This document shows, one piece after another, positions 7,752 through 15,022 of a DNA stretch of 56,594 nucleotides. The translations under genes were made by a program, and so were the position numbers. This stretch comes from UBA1756 sp045627805 (GTDB lineage Bacteria > Bacteroidota > Bacteroidia > Bacteroidales > WCHB1-69): contig JAZQOJ010000166.1 in NCBI GenBank assembly GCA_045627805.1, positions 1 to 56,594 of the forward strand, in the 5' to 3' direction. The notes beneath the pieces are model-generated. The model was given only the letters and a program-made list of their open reading frames with translations. It was not told the origin of the DNA and made no database searches. Numbering within the stretch: position 1 is the first letter of the stretch; the number at the start of each line of letters is the position of its first letter.

Positions 7752-8298
7752 ATAATGGGAATTATGAGACGTGGAAACGGTTAACATCGGTTAAACGGTT
7801 AACATCGGTTAAACGGTTAATTGGATGAATGGGCGAAGGGACGAATGGTGGAATGGACGAATGCCGCCTTCGGCGTGATAGAGGAAATGCGCAGGAAATT
7901 TCGAGGAAATGATCAGGAAATTTTTCTTTTTCTTACTGTTTGAGGAAAACTGGCGGTAGTTTTTTGGGGAAATGTGTTTCGGACAGCCAATCATTGTTTT
8001 CCACAATGAAGTGGTTGCGCCACAGTCACATCCTGCATCTCGGAGAGATGCGACTAAGCGGTGTCGCACCTCTCCGAGGTTGTTCTCGCTGCAAAACAAA
8101 ATAATGAGACTCCGTTTTCTTTTAAATATGCCGCTCTTTCTTTTTCTCAAGAAAAAAAGAAAGAGAAATTGCTTGTGAACTGACAATTCAGGACTTACGA
8201 TGTGATGAGCGGTAATTCCACGTCTCATAATTCCTATTATGCGGACATCTCGCTCCAATCATTGCGGCATTTACAAGATGAAAGGGGATAATTCCGGG
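7752..8298 (+). repeat. Dispersed intergenic repeat, longest copy, with terminal inverted repeats
   Basis: This gene-free stretch is the fullest copy of a repeat seen six times in the window. From 5' to 3' it holds: a 25-nt inverted repeat (7752-7776, beginning ATAATGGGAATTATG) matched in reverse by 8216-8240 with one mismatch; five GGTTAA units (about 7778-7820); degenerate GGACGAAT-like octamers (to about 7862); a small CGCC-TT-CGGCG hairpin; four AGGAAAT units at exact 11-bp spacing (7882, 7893, 7904, 7915); an internal hairpin (8039-8078); and an outer end module (8268-8298) that is the reverse of the start of the copy at 20701. No transposase is encoded, so it looks like a non-autonomous, MITE-like element. 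The rest of the 7592-8329 gap holds only the terminator above. Confidence 0.7.
8039..8078 (+). repeat. Long internal hairpin (REP-like) within the repeat
   Basis: CTCGGAGAG (8039-8047) pairs perfectly with CTCTCCGAG (8070-8078). Inside that, after one mismatch, TGCGAC (8049-8054) pairs with GTCGCA (8063-8068) around an 8-nt loop. The size and imperfect stem resemble REP/RAYT-type hairpins, but no RAYT gene is present here. Confidence 0.6.
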
Positions 8299-8329
8299 AA
8301 AAAATAACGGAATGTTTGAAAAAAGCTGA

Positions 8330-9184
8330 CTAAAGCTGTTTTAGGGCGTCGGCTGCCTTTTGATGTCCCTGCGCCGCTGCCTTGCGGAACCATTTGGCTG
8401 CCTCGTCGCGTGATTTGGCCACGCCACGTCCTTCGTGGTAACAAACGCCCAAATTATACTGAGCATCGGCGAAACCTTTGTCCGCGGCTTTTCGGAAATA
8501 TTTCACTGCCAGCGAGTTGGAAACATCAACCCCCTGTCCCTTGCTGTAACAGATTCCAAGGTTGTAATAGGCAGCGGTGCAGTCTTTCTCGGCCGCTTTT
8601 TTATACCAGTAAACGGCCTTGGCATACGATTGCGCCACTCCACGGCCTGCGTCGTAGCACATTCCCAAATTGTTTTGCGCGTCGGCGAGGCCTTGCTCGG
8701 CCGCTGCCTTATACCACCGGAACGCTTCCGTGAATGAGGTGTCGGTGCCCTCACCCTTTTCCAAACACAGTGCGAGGTTGAGTTGCGCCATTGCGTAGCC
8801 CTGCTCGGCCGCCAGCCGATAGTAGCGCACGGCCTCCACATACGATTTTTTCACGCTCTGTCCTTCGTAATAGCAGGAGGCGAGGTTCGACTGCCCTTTG
8901 GCGCAACCGCCCTCGGCGGAAAGACGGAACCATTTTACCGCTTCCTCGAAATTCTGTGCCACGCCATCTCCTTGGAAATAGCAGTAGCCCAGTCGGTTTT
9001 GCGCTTCGGCGTTTCCGGCTTCGGCGGCTTTCCGAAACCATTTCACGGCCTCCGCGGTATTCTTTTTTTCACCGTGTCGGCCTTCGTACAGGTTGTCGCC
9101 ACGCTGCAACATCTCGGCGGGTGTTTGCGCCAACGCACCACCGATCACGAGTATGTTCAAAATTATTATGATAAATCGTTTCAC
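8330..9184 (-). CDS. Secreted Sel1-repeat (TPR-like) protein
   Basis: With the GTG start chosen here the protein has 284 residues. It has a signal peptide (MKRFIIIILNILVIGGALAQ) and then about seven 36-residue Sel1 repeats of the form EAVKWFRKAAEAGNAEAQNRLGYCYFQGDGVAQ, running to the C-terminus. Sel1 repeats make a curved alpha-solenoid for protein-protein contacts, so a periplasmic scaffold role is likely but its partner is unknown. The GTG at 9184 is preferred over an upstream ATG at 9217: it gives a clean signal peptide, follows a purine-rich AAAGGTG, and lies 20 nt after a -7 box (TAAATTTG, 9212-9205). The upstream ATG would sit inside a terminator. Confidence 0.85.
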   Translation of the reverse strand: MKRFIIIILNILVIGGALAQTPAEMLQRGDNLYEGRHGEKKNTAEAVKWFRKAAEAGNAEAQNRLGYCYFQGDGVAQNFEEAVKWFRLSAEGGCAKGQSNLASCYYEGQSVKKSYVEAVRYYRLAAEQGYAMAQLNLALCLEKGEGTDTSFTEAFRWYKAAAEQGLADAQNNLGMCYDAGRGVAQSYAKAVYWYKKAAEKDCTAAYYNLGICYSKGQGVDVSNSLAVKYFRKAADKGFADAQYNLGVCYHEGRGVAKSRDEAAKWFRKAAAQGHQKAADALKQL

Positions 9185-9204
9185 AAGAATCACCTTTTGC
9201 GCGG

Positions 9205-9212
9205 CAAATTTA
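9205..9212 (-). promoter_or_regulatory. -7 promoter element of the Sel1-repeat gene
   Basis: On the minus strand TAAATTTG lies 20 nt upstream of the GTG start. No clear TTTG was found at the ideal distance, so only the -7 element is annotated. Confidence 0.45.
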
Positions 9213-9215
9213 AAC

Positions 9216-9250
9216 AAAAAAGAGGCACAATTGCTTGCGCCCCTCTTTTT
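9216..9250. terminator. Hairpin terminator between the lipoprotein and Sel1 genes
   Basis: AAAAAGAGG and CCTCTTTTT form a stem flanked by A and T tracts. It lies just after the stop of the small lipoprotein gene (minus strand) and before the Sel1-repeat gene. It probably ends lipoprotein transcription. Confidence 0.6.
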
Positions 9251-9265
9251 AGCATTAATGTTGAA

Positions 9266-9484
9266 TTATTTGCATTCAACACCGGTTTTGTTACCGTTAC
9301 CGTCTTCAATGACTGCCTGAGTAGCATAGTCAGAGCAACGTTTGTCAGAATCCTTGTCGATAGTGTATTCTGCTTCAGCGATTACATTGCCATTCAACCA
9401 GGTTTTGCAGGTGCATTTCTTGTCGCAAGAAGTCATTGCGAAAACACAAGCTACGGTAGCGATTGCGAATAAAACTTTCTTCAT
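9266..9484 (-). CDS. Small cysteine-rich lipoprotein
   Basis: This 72-residue protein has a lipoprotein signal ending in the lipobox AMTSC, with the lipidated cysteine near residue 20. The mature part is only about 53 residues. It starts CDKKCTCKTW and contains four further cysteines, the last one residue before the C-terminus (VECK). The remaining sequence reads like one small beta-sheet (NGNVIAEAEYTIDKDSDKRC). It may be a disulphide-bonded or metal-binding outer-membrane lipoprotein; no family was recognised. A -7 box TAATTTTG lies at 9549-9542, and the gene is flanked by a terminator, so it is transcribed alone. Confidence 0.72.
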   Translation of the reverse strand: MKKVLFAIATVACVFAMTSCDKKCTCKTWLNGNVIAEAEYTIDKDSDKRCSDYATQAVIEDGNGNKTGVECK

Positions 9485-9541
9485 AATAATTTTTTTTTAT
9501 GGTTAATTAATAGGTTTGAAATATTTCTTCTTTTCAGCGTG

Positions 9542-9549
9542 CAAAATTA
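9542..9549 (-). promoter_or_regulatory. -7 promoter element of the small lipoprotein gene
   Basis: On the minus strand TAATTTTG lies about 58 nt upstream of the ATG. The -33 element is not convincing. Confidence 0.4.
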
Positions 9550-9592
9550 CGCAATTTTTTCTGGATACAGTTTCGCAATCTGTTAAAACTTC

Positions 9593-10741
9593 TTAAATGT
9601 GTGATTTTTTATGTAAAGTCAGGACTGCGATTTCAGGATAGGCGCCCAGCCGGAAGGGGAAAGAGCCGCCGATGCCGGTAGATACGAACAACTGCTGTTT
9701 CCCCTCGTTGTAAAGGCCGCCCCACTCTTCGTATTTCCATTTTATGGGCGAAAAACGGCCCAACTTGAATTGCATTGCGTGCGTGTGCCCCGACAGCATC
9801 AGCGGAATGTCGGTTTTGGGCAACACTTCCAACCGCCAGTGCGACGGATCGTGGCTGAGCAGGATTTTGAAAGAGGAGTCGGCCACTCCAGTCATCGCCT
9901 TTTTCAGGTCGCCCAATTCCTTGAACGGAGGTTTCCCAATATTGCCCACACCCAGAACCGCCATTTCACAATGATTTCTTGTAATAATCACATTGCTGTC
10001 AATCAATAATTTCCATCCCAATTCTTTTTCAGTTTGAATGAGTTTCTCCAGATTTTTCTGTTGTCCGTCGGGGGTATGGTAGCGGCCGTAAGTTCCGTAA
10101 TCGTGGTTGCCCAAAATGGAAATCACGCCATCGCGGGCGCGCAACGACGAGAGCTCCTTGCGGAAGGGCTCAATTTCGGAAGCACTTATATTGGTCAGGT
10201 CGCCGGTGAACACAATCAGGTCGGGCTTCTGTGCATTGACTTGCGCCACCATTTTGGCTACGAGGCGGCTGTCGTTTGAAAAGGTGCCCAGATGCAGGTC
10301 GGAGATGTGTACGATTTTGTAATGCTCAAATTCATCTGGAAGATTCTGGCATTCAATATCTTGACAATTTTCTACAAGAATATTTCGCCCGATGGTGCAA
10401 CCGAAGAGAGCACCGCAGAACACGAGGACGTAAGCGCCGCACGCAACTTTCAAGAAAATGGAAACCAGTTTCTTATGGAATATTCCCAGCACCAAACCGA
10501 GCAGAGTGAAGCACACGAAAGCCAGTTTGGGAAGCGAGCAGCACACCATAATGTATGTCAGCCAGCGAACCGCGCCGTGAACGCCCGAAATCCACAAAAT
10601 GGCCATCAGGAAGACCGCGATGGAAGGTAGCCAGCAAAGTATGTGCTTCCACCATCTGGCTTTCCGGAGGAAGGCCAGACTGATGAAGGTATCGGGCAAA
10701 ATTAAAATCAATAAGAATATGATTGCTAAAGAGATACGCAT
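9593..10741 (-). CDS. Membrane-anchored calcineurin-like metallophosphoesterase
   Basis: From the ATG at 10741 the protein has 382 residues. Four or so hydrophobic segments fill the first 120 residues. A metallophosphoesterase domain follows: KIVHISDLHLG (metal ligands D-x-H), VFTGDLTN, ILGNHDYG (GNHD box), LLSHDPSHW and LMLSGHTHAMQF. This is the YkuE/YaeI-type arrangement in which the catalytic domain sits next to the membrane. In some relatives the substrate is lipid A-type or UDP-sugar phosphodiester; the substrate here is unknown. The frame is open further upstream, but that segment lies upstream of the -7 box (TATTTTTG, 10768-10761), so this start is preferred. Confidence 0.85.
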   Translation of the reverse strand: MRISLAIIFLLILILPDTFISLAFLRKARWWKHILCWLPSIAVFLMAILWISGVHGAVRWLTYIMVCCSLPKLAFVCFTLLGLVLGIFHKKLVSIFLKVACGAYVLVFCGALFGCTIGRNILVENCQDIECQNLPDEFEHYKIVHISDLHLGTFSNDSRLVAKMVAQVNAQKPDLIVFTGDLTNISASEIEPFRKELSSLRARDGVISILGNHDYGTYGRYHTPDGQQKNLEKLIQTEKELGWKLLIDSNVIITRNHCEMAVLGVGNIGKPPFKELGDLKKAMTGVADSSFKILLSHDPSHWRLEVLPKTDIPLMLSGHTHAMQFKLGRFSPIKWKYEEWGGLYNEGKQQLFVSTGIGGSFPFRLGAYPEIAVLTLHKKSHI

Positions 10742-10760
10742 ATTTTCAGTTTTTAATGTG

Positions 10761-10808
10761 CAAAAATAGGACTTTTTGTGGAAACTACATTTTTTTTTAG
10801 TAATTTTG
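10761..10808. promoter_or_regulatory. Divergent promoters for the metallophosphoesterase and acyl-CoA dehydrogenase genes
   Basis: Minus strand: -7 box TATTTTTG at 10768-10761, about 20 nt before the metallophosphoesterase ATG. Plus strand: TTTG (10775-10778) and, 22 nt later, TAATTTTG (10801-10808), giving a leader of about 95 nt before the acyl-CoA dehydrogenase. The two core regions are back to back. Confidence 0.55.
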
Positions 10809-10910
10809 CACCCAAATATATAAAATAGTATTTTGTGCAGTAGAGGTATTTTTTTAATGTCTCTATGATAATTCAAGTGCAATCTCTAATAAAAACATAA
10901 ACAAAACAAA

Positions 10911-12050
10911 ATGGATTTCAGTTTATCAAAAAAAGAACAGTTGTTCCTGCAAATGATCCGAGAATTTGCGGAGAACGAAGTCAAGCCGCTTGCAGCGGAA
11001 GTTGACGAGGAAGAGAAATTTCCGATTGAAAACGTGAAGAAGTTGGGTAAATTGGGCGTTATGGGCATTCCGGTTCCCGTAGAATACGGCGGCCAGGGCG
11101 GCACCAACCAGATGTACTCGATGGCAGTGGAAGAACTTTCACGCGTTTGCGCCACCACCGGCGTCATCGTTTCCGCTCACACTTCACTCTGTATCGCCCC
11201 CATTATGGAACACGGTACGGAAGAACAAAAGAAAAAATATGTGCCGAAACTCGCTTCCGGCGAATGGATTGGCGCTTTCGGCCTCACCGAGCCCAACGCC
11301 GGTACCGACGCCGCTATGCAGCAGACCACCGCGGTTGACGCCGGCGACAAATGGATCCTCAACGGCTCCAAGATTTTCATCACCAACGCCAGCGAAGCCA
11401 ATGTTTTCGTGGTAATGGCTATGACCGACAAATCAAAAGGCACGAAGGGCATTTCCGCTTTCATCGTTGAAAAGGGTTTCAAAGGTTTCAGCATCGGTAA
11501 GAAAGAAATGAAGATGGGTATCCGCGGCAGCGCTACCTGCGAATTGATTTTCGAAAACTGCGAAGTTCCGAAGGAAAACCTCCTCGGTGAACTCGGCAAG
11601 GGTTTCAAAATCGCTATGATGACGTTGGACGGCGGCCGTATCGGTATCGCTTCTCAGGCACTCGGTATTGCACAAGGTGCTATGGATGAGACTGTTAAAT
11701 ACACCAAAGAACGTAAACAGTTCGGCAAGGCCATCGCTAAATTCCAGAACACCCAGTTCCAAATGGCCGACCTCGAAACCAAAGTCCAGGCCGCTCGTTT
11801 GCTGGTTCGTTCCGCCTCTTACAAGAAAGATATGCACCTTCCTTACTCAGCGGATGCCGCTATGGCGAAATTGTTCGCTGCCGAAACCGCTATGGAAGTA
11901 ACCACCAAGGCCGTTCAGTTCCACGGCGGTTACGGTTACACCCGCGAATATCCGGTGGAAAGAATGATGCGCGACGCCAAGATTACCGAAATCTACGAAG
12001 GCACCAGCGAAGTCCAGAGAATGGTTATCGCAGGCAAATTGTTCGCATAG
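10911..12050 (+). CDS. bcd: Short-chain (butyryl-type) acyl-CoA dehydrogenase
   Basis: This 379-residue protein is a complete acyl-CoA dehydrogenase. It has an N-terminal helical domain, the FAD/substrate block GAFGLTEPNAGTDAA, the WILNGSKIFITNA strand, and the C-terminal signature YEGTSEVQRMVIAG, whose Glu is the expected catalytic base of the short-chain family. It oxidises (or, with EtfAB, reduces) short acyl-CoA thioesters with FAD. It is directly followed by etfB and etfA, the arrangement of butyryl-CoA dehydrogenase/Etf modules that can support flavin-based electron bifurcation from NADH. The exact chain length cannot be read from sequence, so the symbol is provisional. Confidence 0.85.
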   Translation: MDFSLSKKEQLFLQMIREFAENEVKPLAAEVDEEEKFPIENVKKLGKLGVMGIPVPVEYGGQGGTNQMYSMAVEELSRVCATTGVIVSAHTSLCIAPIMEHGTEEQKKKYVPKLASGEWIGAFGLTEPNAGTDAAMQQTTAVDAGDKWILNGSKIFITNASEANVFVVMAMTDKSKGTKGISAFIVEKGFKGFSIGKKEMKMGIRGSATCELIFENCEVPKENLLGELGKGFKIAMMTLDGGRIGIASQALGIAQGAMDETVKYTKERKQFGKAIAKFQNTQFQMADLETKVQAARLLVRSASYKKDMHLPYSADAAMAKLFAAETAMEVTTKAVQFHGGYGYTREYPVERMMRDAKITEIYEGTSEVQRMVIAGKLFA

Positions 12051-12093
12051 TTCAAGTTGAAAATTTAATTGAAAGTTGAAAATTAATAATAAT

Positions 12094-12879
12094 ATGAAAA
12101 TTGTAGTTTGTATCAAACAGGTTCCGGATACGACCGAAATCAAAATCAACCCCGCGACCGGTACGTTGATTCGCGATGGCGTTCCGAGCATTATGAACCC
12201 CGACGATAAGGGCGGCCTCGAAGTAGCCCTCCAACTGAAAGACAAATTTGGCGCACACGTCACCGTCATCACGATGGGACCCCCGCAGGCGGAAGCTATT
12301 TTGCGCGAAGCGATGGCTATGGGCGCTGACCGTGCCATCCTCCTCACCGACCGCAAGTTCGCTGGTGCCGACACTTTGGCCACCTCTAACGCTTTGGCCG
12401 GCGCGCTCCGCAACATCGAGCACGACCTCATCATCACCGGCCGTCAGGCCATTGATGGCGATACCGCTCAGGTGGGCCCGCAGATCGCCGAACACCTCCA
12501 CACCCCGATGATTTCCTACGTCGCTGGCGTTGATTTCGACGGCAAGAATTTGCTTACTGTCAAGAAGGAAGACGAAGACGGCTATCAGATGCTGGAAGTT
12601 CACACGCCCGCGCTCCTCACCGTGTTGGCCTCCGCTTTCACGCCGCGCTATATGACCGTCAAAGGCATCATCGAAGCTTACGACCAGAGAGAAATCGAAA
12701 TCTGGACTGCTGAAAAGATTGACGTTGACGAAGCGAAACTCGGTCTGAGCGGTTCACCTACCCGCGTGAAGAAATCCTTCACCAAACCGCAAAAGGTTGC
12801 TGGCGAAGTGTTCGACGTCACTCCGGAAGAAGCCGTCGATCTCATCGTTTCCAAATTGAAAGAAAAATTCATCATCTAA
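12094..12879 (+). CDS. etfB: Electron transfer flavoprotein beta subunit
   Basis: From ATG 12094 the protein has 261 residues and starts MKIVVCIKQVPDTTEIKINP, the standard EtfB opening. An in-frame TTG 18 nt upstream is a poorer start. Key blocks are NPDDKGGLEVALQLKD, VTVITMGPPQAEAILREAMAMGADRAILLTDRKFAGADT and DLIITGRQAIDGDTAQVGPQIAEHL. The DGDTAQVGP stretch is the nucleotide/FAD-binding segment typical of Etf beta. It pairs with EtfA encoded 12 nt downstream to pass electrons to or from the acyl-CoA dehydrogenase. Confidence 0.92.
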   Translation: MKIVVCIKQVPDTTEIKINPATGTLIRDGVPSIMNPDDKGGLEVALQLKDKFGAHVTVITMGPPQAEAILREAMAMGADRAILLTDRKFAGADTLATSNALAGALRNIEHDLIITGRQAIDGDTAQVGPQIAEHLHTPMISYVAGVDFDGKNLLTVKKEDEDGYQMLEVHTPALLTVLASAFTPRYMTVKGIIEAYDQREIEIWTAEKIDVDEAKLGLSGSPTRVKKSFTKPQKVAGEVFDVTPEEAVDLIVSKLKEKFII

Positions 12880-12884
12880 GGAGG
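12878..12884 (+). promoter_or_regulatory. Unusually strong Shine-Dalgarno sequence of etfA
   Basis: AAGGAGG overlaps the etfB stop codon and ends 7 nt before the etfA ATG. A full-length Shine-Dalgarno is rare in Bacteroidota, and no similar site was noticed at the other starts examined in this window. Confidence 0.6.
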
Positions 12885-12891
12885 TTCAACT

Positions 12892-13899
12892 ATGGATAAA
12901 TCAAGTTACAAAAATATATTCGTATTCGTTGAGCAGCGCGACGGCGTTATCCAGCCCGTCGGCCTCGAACTGCTCGGCAAGGCCCACGAGCTCGCACAGA
13001 TCCTGGGCGAAAAGGTTGTCGCCATCTTCCTCGGCCACAACATCAAGAACCAATGTCAAACCCTTATCGAGTACGGCGCTGACGAAGTAATCGTTTCCGA
13101 CTGCCCCGAGCTGAAGGATTATCTGACCGAACAGTATTCACAAGCCATCTCACAGATTGTTGCCAAGTTCTTACCGAGCATCATTCTGTTTGGCGCCACC
13201 ACCATCGGCCGCGACCTCGGTCCGACCCTTTCCGCACGTTTGGCCACCGGTTTGACCGCCGACTGCACCAAATTGGAAATCTCTGAGGAAAAGGAACTGA
13301 TGATGACGCGTCCCGCTTTCGGTGGCAACCTGATGGCTACCATTATGTGTACCGAACGCCGTCCGCAGATGTCAACCGTCCGTCCGGGCGTGATGCAGAA
13401 AATGAGCCGCGATGCTTCCCGCAAGGGCATTGTTACCGAGTTCACTCCCGCTTTCGATGCCAGCAAGTTCGCTGTCAAGCTCGTGAAGAAGGTGAAAGCC
13501 GACAAGGGCAAAATGGACATCACCGAGGCCAAGGTTTTGGTTTCCGGCGGTCGTGGCGTTGGCTGCAAAGAAGGTTTCGAAAAACTCGGCGCTCTCGCAC
13601 AGACCTTGAACGGACAGGTTTCATCCTCCCGTGCTATGGTTGATGCCGGCGTGATGCCGCACGATGTACAGGTTGGCCAGACTGGTAAGACCGTCCGCCC
13701 GAACCTTTATATGGCCATCGGTATTTCAGGTGCCATCCAGCACTTGGCCGGTATGGAAGAATCCGACCTCATCATCGCCATCAATCGCGACAAGGATGCT
13801 CCCATCTTTGGCGTTGCCGACCTCGGTGTCGTTGGCGATTTCAACAAGATCGTTCCGCTGTTGAACGAACGCTTGCAGAAGGAAATCAGCGAGAAATAA
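12892..13899 (+). CDS. etfA: Electron transfer flavoprotein alpha subunit
   Basis: The protein has 335 residues. The N-terminal Etf domain runs from YKNIFVFVEQRDGVIQPVGLELLGKAHELA to about 190. The C-terminal FAD-binding domain carries VLVSGGRGVGCKEGFEKL, SSSRAMVDAGVMPHDVQVGQTGKTVRPNLYMAIGISGAIQHLAGM and IIAINRDKDAPIFGVADLGVVGDF, the family's FAD-binding signature. It forms the heterodimer with EtfB and completes the bcd-etfBA operon. It is preceded by a strong Shine-Dalgarno and followed by an intrinsic terminator 21 nt after the stop. Confidence 0.93.
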   Translation: MDKSSYKNIFVFVEQRDGVIQPVGLELLGKAHELAQILGEKVVAIFLGHNIKNQCQTLIEYGADEVIVSDCPELKDYLTEQYSQAISQIVAKFLPSIILFGATTIGRDLGPTLSARLATGLTADCTKLEISEEKELMMTRPAFGGNLMATIMCTERRPQMSTVRPGVMQKMSRDASRKGIVTEFTPAFDASKFAVKLVKKVKADKGKMDITEAKVLVSGGRGVGCKEGFEKLGALAQTLNGQVSSSRAMVDAGVMPHDVQVGQTGKTVRPNLYMAIGISGAIQHLAGMEESDLIIAINRDKDAPIFGVADLGVVGDFNKIVPLLNERLQKEISEK

Positions 13900-13920
13900 T
13901 CCGAAAGTTTCTGATAATAA

Positions 13921-13950
13921 AAAAGCCGCAGGAGACTGCGGCTTTTTTTG
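13921..13950 (+). terminator. Rho-independent terminator of the bcd-etfBA operon
   Basis: AAAAGCCGCAG (13921-13931), GAGA loop, and CTGCGGCTTTT (13936-13946) followed by more T. This is a textbook intrinsic terminator. Confidence 0.9.
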
Positions 13951-14114
13951 TTGAATTATTACCGTACGCTTTCTTTTAGTCAAGTGAAATTCTATTTCCT
14001 CCAAAGAATCTCTTTACAATAAAAAAGTAACCGCTGTTGACACTGTTGTGTTCACTGTGCGAAGCAGATTTTTTTCGTTTTCTATCGCAGTTTTCAGTTT
14101 TCAACTTATAATTC

Positions 14115-14146
14115 TTTCAAGAATTCAATAATTTGCCGTAACTTTG
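14115..14146 (+). promoter_or_regulatory. Promoter of the outer-membrane barrel gene
   Basis: TTTC (14115-14118) and TAACTTTG (14139-14146) are separated by 20 nt, one mismatch from consensus. It lies about 20 nt upstream of the ATG at 14166. Confidence 0.6.
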
Positions 14147-14165
14147 CAGCCCTATTTTTTGAGAA

Positions 14166-14963
14166 ATGAAAAAACACATCCTGATTTTTGCCGTATGCCT
14201 GCTGTTCGGGTCGCTCACACTTTCCGCACAGCGCAAAGCCGACATTGAGTTGAAATACAACGCCATCGACACCTCCACGTTGATGGTGTGGACCGGAGCC
14301 AATTTCGCCGTCCAGTTCCCGTTCGGTACGCTGAGAGAAACGTTCAAAACCAATATGAACATTGGCTTTGATGTCACCCTCAAGACTGCATCCAATTGGA
14401 CTTACAGCTTTGATTTCAATTATCTTTTCGGTTCCAAAATCCGCGACCAGAAAGCGGTTCTGGGCGAAGACCTGCTCTCCACCAGCGTGAATGACTTCAT
14501 TTTGATCGACGGCAACGGAAAGGAGGCCACCATCTATTTTGAAGGCCGCTACTGGAATATCAGTCTGGGCATTGGCAAAATCATCCCCTTTGGCAAATGG
14601 CGCAATTCGGGGCTTTGGCTTCGTTTGAACGCTGGCTATTTCGAACACAAAATCCGTATCAACGACTTCGACAACCAGATTCCGCAGCTCTCCGGCGATT
14701 ACAAAAAGGGTTACGACCAACGTGCGGGCGGCTTCTGCCTGACGCAGTTCGTGGGTTATGTGTTTATGCGCAAGGTGCGCGTCGCCAGTTTTTACGCAGG
14801 ACTTGAGGTTTCCGAAATCTGGACCAAGAGCAATCGCAATTTCAATTTCCTCCTGATGAAAAAAGACGAAAGCAAGAAGTTCAGTGTTCTCGTCGGCCCC
14901 AAAATCGGCTGGATCATCCCCCTCTACGAACGCCGAAAAATCCAAACCCTTTACCGGTTTTAA
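14166..14963 (+). CDS. Outer-membrane beta-barrel-like protein
   Basis: This 265-residue protein has a signal peptide (residues 1-21, cleavage after LSAQ). The rest is alternating amphipathic strands with many aromatic residues at strand ends (WTYSFDFNYLFGS, EGRYWNISLGIGKIIPFG, LWLRLNAGYFEHKI, FLTQFVGYVFMRKVRVASFYAGLEV), and the C-terminus ends in Phe. This fits a small outer-membrane beta-barrel. No transport or enzymatic motif was recognised. It has its own promoter and lies 59 nt before waaA, with which it might be co-transcribed. Confidence 0.65.
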   Translation: MKKHILIFAVCLLFGSLTLSAQRKADIELKYNAIDTSTLMVWTGANFAVQFPFGTLRETFKTNMNIGFDVTLKTASNWTYSFDFNYLFGSKIRDQKAVLGEDLLSTSVNDFILIDGNGKEATIYFEGRYWNISLGIGKIIPFGKWRNSGLWLRLNAGYFEHKIRINDFDNQIPQLSGDYKKGYDQRAGGFCLTQFVGYVFMRKVRVASFYAGLEVSEIWTKSNRNFNFLLMKKDESKKFSVLVGPKIGWIIPLYERRKIQTLYRF

Positions 14964-15022
14964 ATTCAGGAATTCAATCCAGTCGCTTCAAAAAATAACC
15001 GCATCACCGTATAACCCAAGCA

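Noticed and set aside
7972..8178. A 68-codon plus-strand frame in the long repeat copy
   Set aside because: It lies across the internal hairpin and low-complexity runs of the repeat, has no promoter or homologue that I recognise, and is not kept in other copies.
7752..8298. CRISPR array interpretation of the repeat units
   Set aside because: The units are 7-11 bp with similar intervening bases, no unique spacers and no cas genes.
8783..9472. A 229-codon plus-strand frame
   Set aside because: It is the antisense shadow of the Sel1-repeat gene and the small lipoprotein gene, both of which have signal peptides and family motifs.
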